Origin: Pestalotiopsis fici W106-1 | Lineage: Eukaryota > Ascomycota > Sordariomycetes > Amphisphaeriales > Sporocadaceae | DNA: 64,000 bases | Assembly (NCBI RefSeq): GCF_000516985.1 | Contig: NW_006917096.1 | Span: forward strand, 1,907,606 to 1,971,605 | Reading direction: 5' to 3' | In this document: piece by piece, positions 60,536 through 64,000 of the stretch | How the letters are laid out: the number at the start of each line of letters is the position of its first letter | How positions within the stretch are numbered: position 1 is the stretch's first letter | Notes under the pieces: model-generated | Databases searched by the model: none | What the model was told of the DNA's origin: nothing | The model's input: only the letters and a program-made list of their open reading frames with translations | Made by a program: the position numbers and the translations under genes

Positions 60536-61443
60536 AATGTCTAGCCGATACTAGGTACCGTGAGTGGAGTGTCCTATGCCCGGGCCTTCCAACTTTTCCG
60601 GAATGCCTTCGTTCCTGGATGTGCATGTTTCTTCTCCGAAGCGCGAAGCCGAAGCGGAAGTCCCGGGAATAATGTAGTCATGCTACAGGCCATGTTTTGT
60701 AGATCTGACCTACCGGTGCATTCCGGTTTGCTGCTGGTTGACGGGGCCGCTGTCTATCTGAAGTGCCCTGTGCAGTTGCCCCCCAACTGTTGCTAAAAGT
60801 TCTGACAAGGTTGCTAGTCAGGTAGTATACAGTAAGAATCTCAGCAAGTTGAAAACGGATACAGGATTGTAAATTCCAAATTTCTTGTGAAAAATTGTCG
60901 CATTGCAGCTGGTGCACTTGACTCACAACTTCCCAATCCCACCTTATCTTTGCAATGCAAATCACCTACTTTCACAGGCAAAGAGCACAGATAGAGAGAT
61001 ACTATGGACGTAGTAGATAGTCACAAGCGGAAGGAAAGCCAATTGATCATTCGGCGGCTCAACGGAGCACCTGTGGAGAATTAGCCGAGCTCCAATGGCC
61101 CTCCCACGAGCTCTGCCGGGTTTAGTTGCAGCGACTGACTGGGTCTTTCAAGACAGTAAGAGCCACTAATATCGGTCAATTGCCCTTTGGGCGGGCGTCC
61201 CCTTAGGCCCGGTTGTTCTGCCGCCAATGCGCTCGGTAGCTCGCGACGAAGTCCATTAAGCTTCTTGCTGCTGGCTGCGGTTTTTTGTTTTCTCATCGAT
61301 TCTCTAGCACCTTCACCTCAGGTCGCGCGCTTCTCTATATCTAACTTCTTTCCTCTCCACTCCCGGTTCCCTTCTTCTCCTTCTTGTCTGCCTTGGTCAG
61401 GTCTTTTTTCTCTCAAACCTCTCTCCAAGAAAATTCGGCAAAG

Positions 61444-62432
<989 letters not shown>

Positions 62433-62947
62433 GAAAAGTCGCCGAATCTTGTATAATGGGATACAGATCTCTTTATTTTGTATGGATAGTAAAGCATGTG
62501 TGATCAATAGGTCCGCGGAATGCTGCATCATGAGAGCAGCACTTTTACTGCCAACCTCCATCACAAAACCAAACCTACCCCCCAAAGACGCTATGAATGG
62601 ATGTATCAGAAGAATGTATCATAGAGTTTCCGCCTGGCGGCGTTGTATGTACAATGAGAGTAATTTCGGGCTGCCAAAAATTGAGACTGCTAGACACGTT
62701 TTCATCACTATTCTTTTTAAAGACCTTGTTCTGATCATGATTCTTGCTCGGTAATTCTGTTGAGTTATCAACCGCTATGTATAGTAAAACCTTGCTATGC
62801 CCTGGGTAAAATGCAACGAGGAAACCAAACCAAACTTTTCCATGAACCAAAAACGCCATGTCTTTGATGTAGGGATTTTTTTAAAATTCAACGCTGCATG
62901 CATGATCTCCTAAACAGAATGAGAAAAAGAAATCAAGAGAACAAGAT
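62433..62947. other. Convergent intergenic ADK1 / SWS1-like
   Basis: About 515 bases of AT-rich sequence between converging genes, likely both 3' untranslated regions. No gene was seen. Confidence 0.55.
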
Positions 62948-63766
62948 TCACAGACTGCCAATGAGCCCGGCCGCTTCCTCTCGTCCGACCTTCCGCTCCT
63001 GTACATAATCTCCGAGAACGCTGCCCCATCGCTCGGCGAGCACACAGGCAAGCAGGTGCTTGCAGCAGGGCGGCGCACCGGATGCGACGCCGCCGCCGCC
63101 GCCGTCATCACTCCGGCCGTCCATACTCAGACCGCCAAATTCCCAGCCATGCGCACCTCCACGCAATGGATGTACTGCCTCACGCTGCGGCCGGCTCGCG
63201 TACCGGTTGTCCTCGGCAGGCCGGATCTGGTATCCCGCCGTCGCCGCACGGTCCTTTTCACCCGCGGGGAAGGCACCGAACGCAAAGGCCGCGCAGTCGC
63301 AACTCCAGGCTTGCGTGCAGACAAGGTACGTCGGACCGCGACTGGCGTCGTCCAGTGCCGGCCTGCGACCGCGCCGCGGTTGCTGGGCCGAGCGGACGAT
63401 GTGGAATAACCCAGCCCTGGCGTCACGGCGCGCTTGCTCGGCCTCGTCTAAGCTCGAGGTCAAAGGCGAGTGTGCAGCCGATTCGCTGTCGAGCACCAGC
63501 ACTCGAGTCACCAGTCCGCGATCCAGCAAGTCTAGAGCCGGTAGCAACAAGGACGGGTAGATGACGTGTAATGTCGTGATTAATGTCCTAGAGTTGGGTG
63601 GCAGTAGAGCCAACGGATTCGTTGCATCTTGAGCGTGTGCAATTCTTGAGGCTGTCCTTGCCAGCTGGGTACCTCCGATTGGAATGGGTAATGAAGTGAG
63701 TGTGTTGATGAGCGAGGTCAGCAGGGCACGAGGGGCCGGGAGTGTACTTGCGCCACTGTCCATCAT
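62948..63766 (-). CDS. SWS1: SWIM zinc-finger protein of the SWS1/Shu2 type
   Basis: A single exon of 272 residues from the ATG at 63766 (a second ATG follows immediately). A helical N-terminal half contains PSLLLPALDLLDRGLVTRVLV, matching the LPAALDLVDR segment of human SWS1/ZSWIM7. A SWIM finger follows: the CxC is in AWSCDCAAFAFGAF and the CxH in PCCKHLLACVLAERW. Sws1/Shu2 with Rad51 paralogues forms the Shu complex, which promotes Rad51 filament assembly in homologous recombination. The CxC and CxH are separated by an unusually long, low-complexity insertion (about 70 residues, including an Asp/Gly-rich run) compared with the compact metazoan finger. The upstream gene ends only 8 bases before the start, so an unseen 5' exon is possible. 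Confidence 0.75.
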   Translation of the reverse strand: MMDSGASTLPAPRALLTSLINTLTSLPIPIGGTQLARTASRIAHAQDATNPLALLPPNSRTLITTLHVIYPSLLLPALDLLDRGLVTRVLVLDSESAAHSPLTSSLDEAEQARRDARAGLFHIVRSAQQPRRGRRPALDDASRGPTYLVCTQAWSCDCAAFAFGAFPAGEKDRAATAGYQIRPAEDNRYASRPQREAVHPLRGGAHGWEFGGLSMDGRSDDGGGGGVASGAPPCCKHLLACVLAERWGSVLGDYVQERKVGREEAAGLIGSL

Positions 63767-63774
63767 GACCAAAG

Positions 63775-64000
63775 TTAACGTCTCTTTCGATTCTTCTTCT
63801 TCTGCTTCTTTTTTGGTTTTGCCTTGCTGATATTGATGCCACTGCCCTCCTTCCGCCCAACGTTGTCTTTGATATCGCCGTTTTCTTTCGTGTGGTCGTT
63901 AATGTCGCTTTTGGTTTTACTGTTGGTGTCACCTTGAGTGTTGCCCCTGGTATCGCTGTCGCCGTTGGGACGATGCGGCGATGGTGACCGTGATCTGGGA
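63775..64000 (-). CDS. C-terminus of an unidentified gene, cut by the window end
   Basis: Open on the minus strand from the right edge to TAA at 63775-63777, about 75 codons. The visible part is hydrophilic: RSRSPSPHRPNGDSDT, then a Thr/Asn/Asp/Lys stretch, ending with a very basic tail KPKKKQKKKNRKRR that looks like a nuclear or nucleolar localisation signal. I cannot assign a family from this fragment. The stop lies 8 bases before the SWS1-like ATG. An alternative is that this is a 5' exon of the next gene with an undetected splice. Confidence 0.55.
   Translation of the reverse strand, partial: PRSRSPSPHRPNGDSDTRGNTQGDTNSKTKSDINDHTKENGDIKDNVGRKEGSGINISKAKPKKKQKKKNRKRR

Larger units (their letters stand above)
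59903..61443. promoter_or_regulatory. Divergent promoter region RPN8 / ADK1
   Basis: About 1.54 kb between head-to-head genes. It contains short tandem duplications at 60083-60102 and 60103-60118 and a 12-base palindrome at 60186-60197, all within 300 bases of RPN8. A minus frame 60535-60233 is listed separately. The 61330-61440 part is CT-rich and likely the ADK1 leader. Confidence 0.5.

Overview
The window is 64 kb of nuclear DNA from a filamentous ascomycete (Pezizomycotina), most likely a Sordariomycete close to Hypocreales. That placement rests on gene structure and protein flavour: short 50-170 base introns with GTRNGT donors, CTRAY-type branch sites and YAG acceptors; fungal-specific families (DUF3433-type membrane mucin, NmrA-like reductase, I9-like inhibitor, GPI-anchored protein); and intron-bearing housekeeping genes. 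It is inference from reading the sequence; no database search was run. I see no prokaryotic operons, CRISPR, transposon, rRNA or convincing tRNA.

Layout. 0-6 kb, minus strand: MAK10/NAA35 (NatC acetyltransferase subunit), ATP15 (ATP synthase epsilon) and QCR2 (complex III core protein 2, with a GC-AG intron). 6.9-16.2 kb: RPC82 (Pol III) on plus, then PRMT3-type arginine methyltransferase and USO1/p115 Golgi tether on minus. 17.3-30.5 kb, plus: RAT1/XRN2 exoribonuclease and a 12-exon neurofibromin/Ira-type RasGAP. 31-41 kb is accessory in character: an NmrA-like reductase pseudogene, a large DUF3433-type mucin-like membrane protein and a GPI-anchored secreted protein, separated by 1.6 kb gaps. 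41.9-50.8 kb: a JmjC protein with a CDCA7-type zinc finger and AT-hooks (minus), COQ2 (plus), RPS23 (minus), and a conserved protein I cannot name (plus). 52.3-57.8 kb: a small I9-like inhibitor, a 2.5 kb gene-empty stretch and a Hook dynein adaptor (plus). 58.7-64 kb: RPN8 (minus), ADK1 (plus), an SWS1/Shu2-type SWIM protein (minus), and the C-terminus of a further minus-strand gene cut by the window edge.

How the genes work together. There is no biosynthetic cluster or defence island. Most genes are single-copy housekeeping functions: mitochondrial respiration (ATP15, QCR2, COQ2), RNA metabolism (RPC82, RAT1), translation (RPS23, MAK10), protein turnover (RPN8), membrane traffic and transport (USO1, HOOK), Ras signalling, nucleotide balance (ADK1), chromatin (JmjC) and recombination (SWS1). 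Exon joins below were made by hand from splice signals, frame continuity and family similarity. Where all exons of a gene sum to a multiple of three and restore a family-like protein, confidence is high.

The points most worth a second look are the JmjC/CDCA7-finger/AT-hook protein, the 8-base spacing upstream of the SWS1-like gene together with its long insertion inside the SWIM finger, the disabled NmrA-like gene, the D-x-x-G repeat module of the DUF3433-type protein, and several odd splice structures (9-base first exon, GC-AG intron, tandem acceptors, 15- and 17-base last exons).
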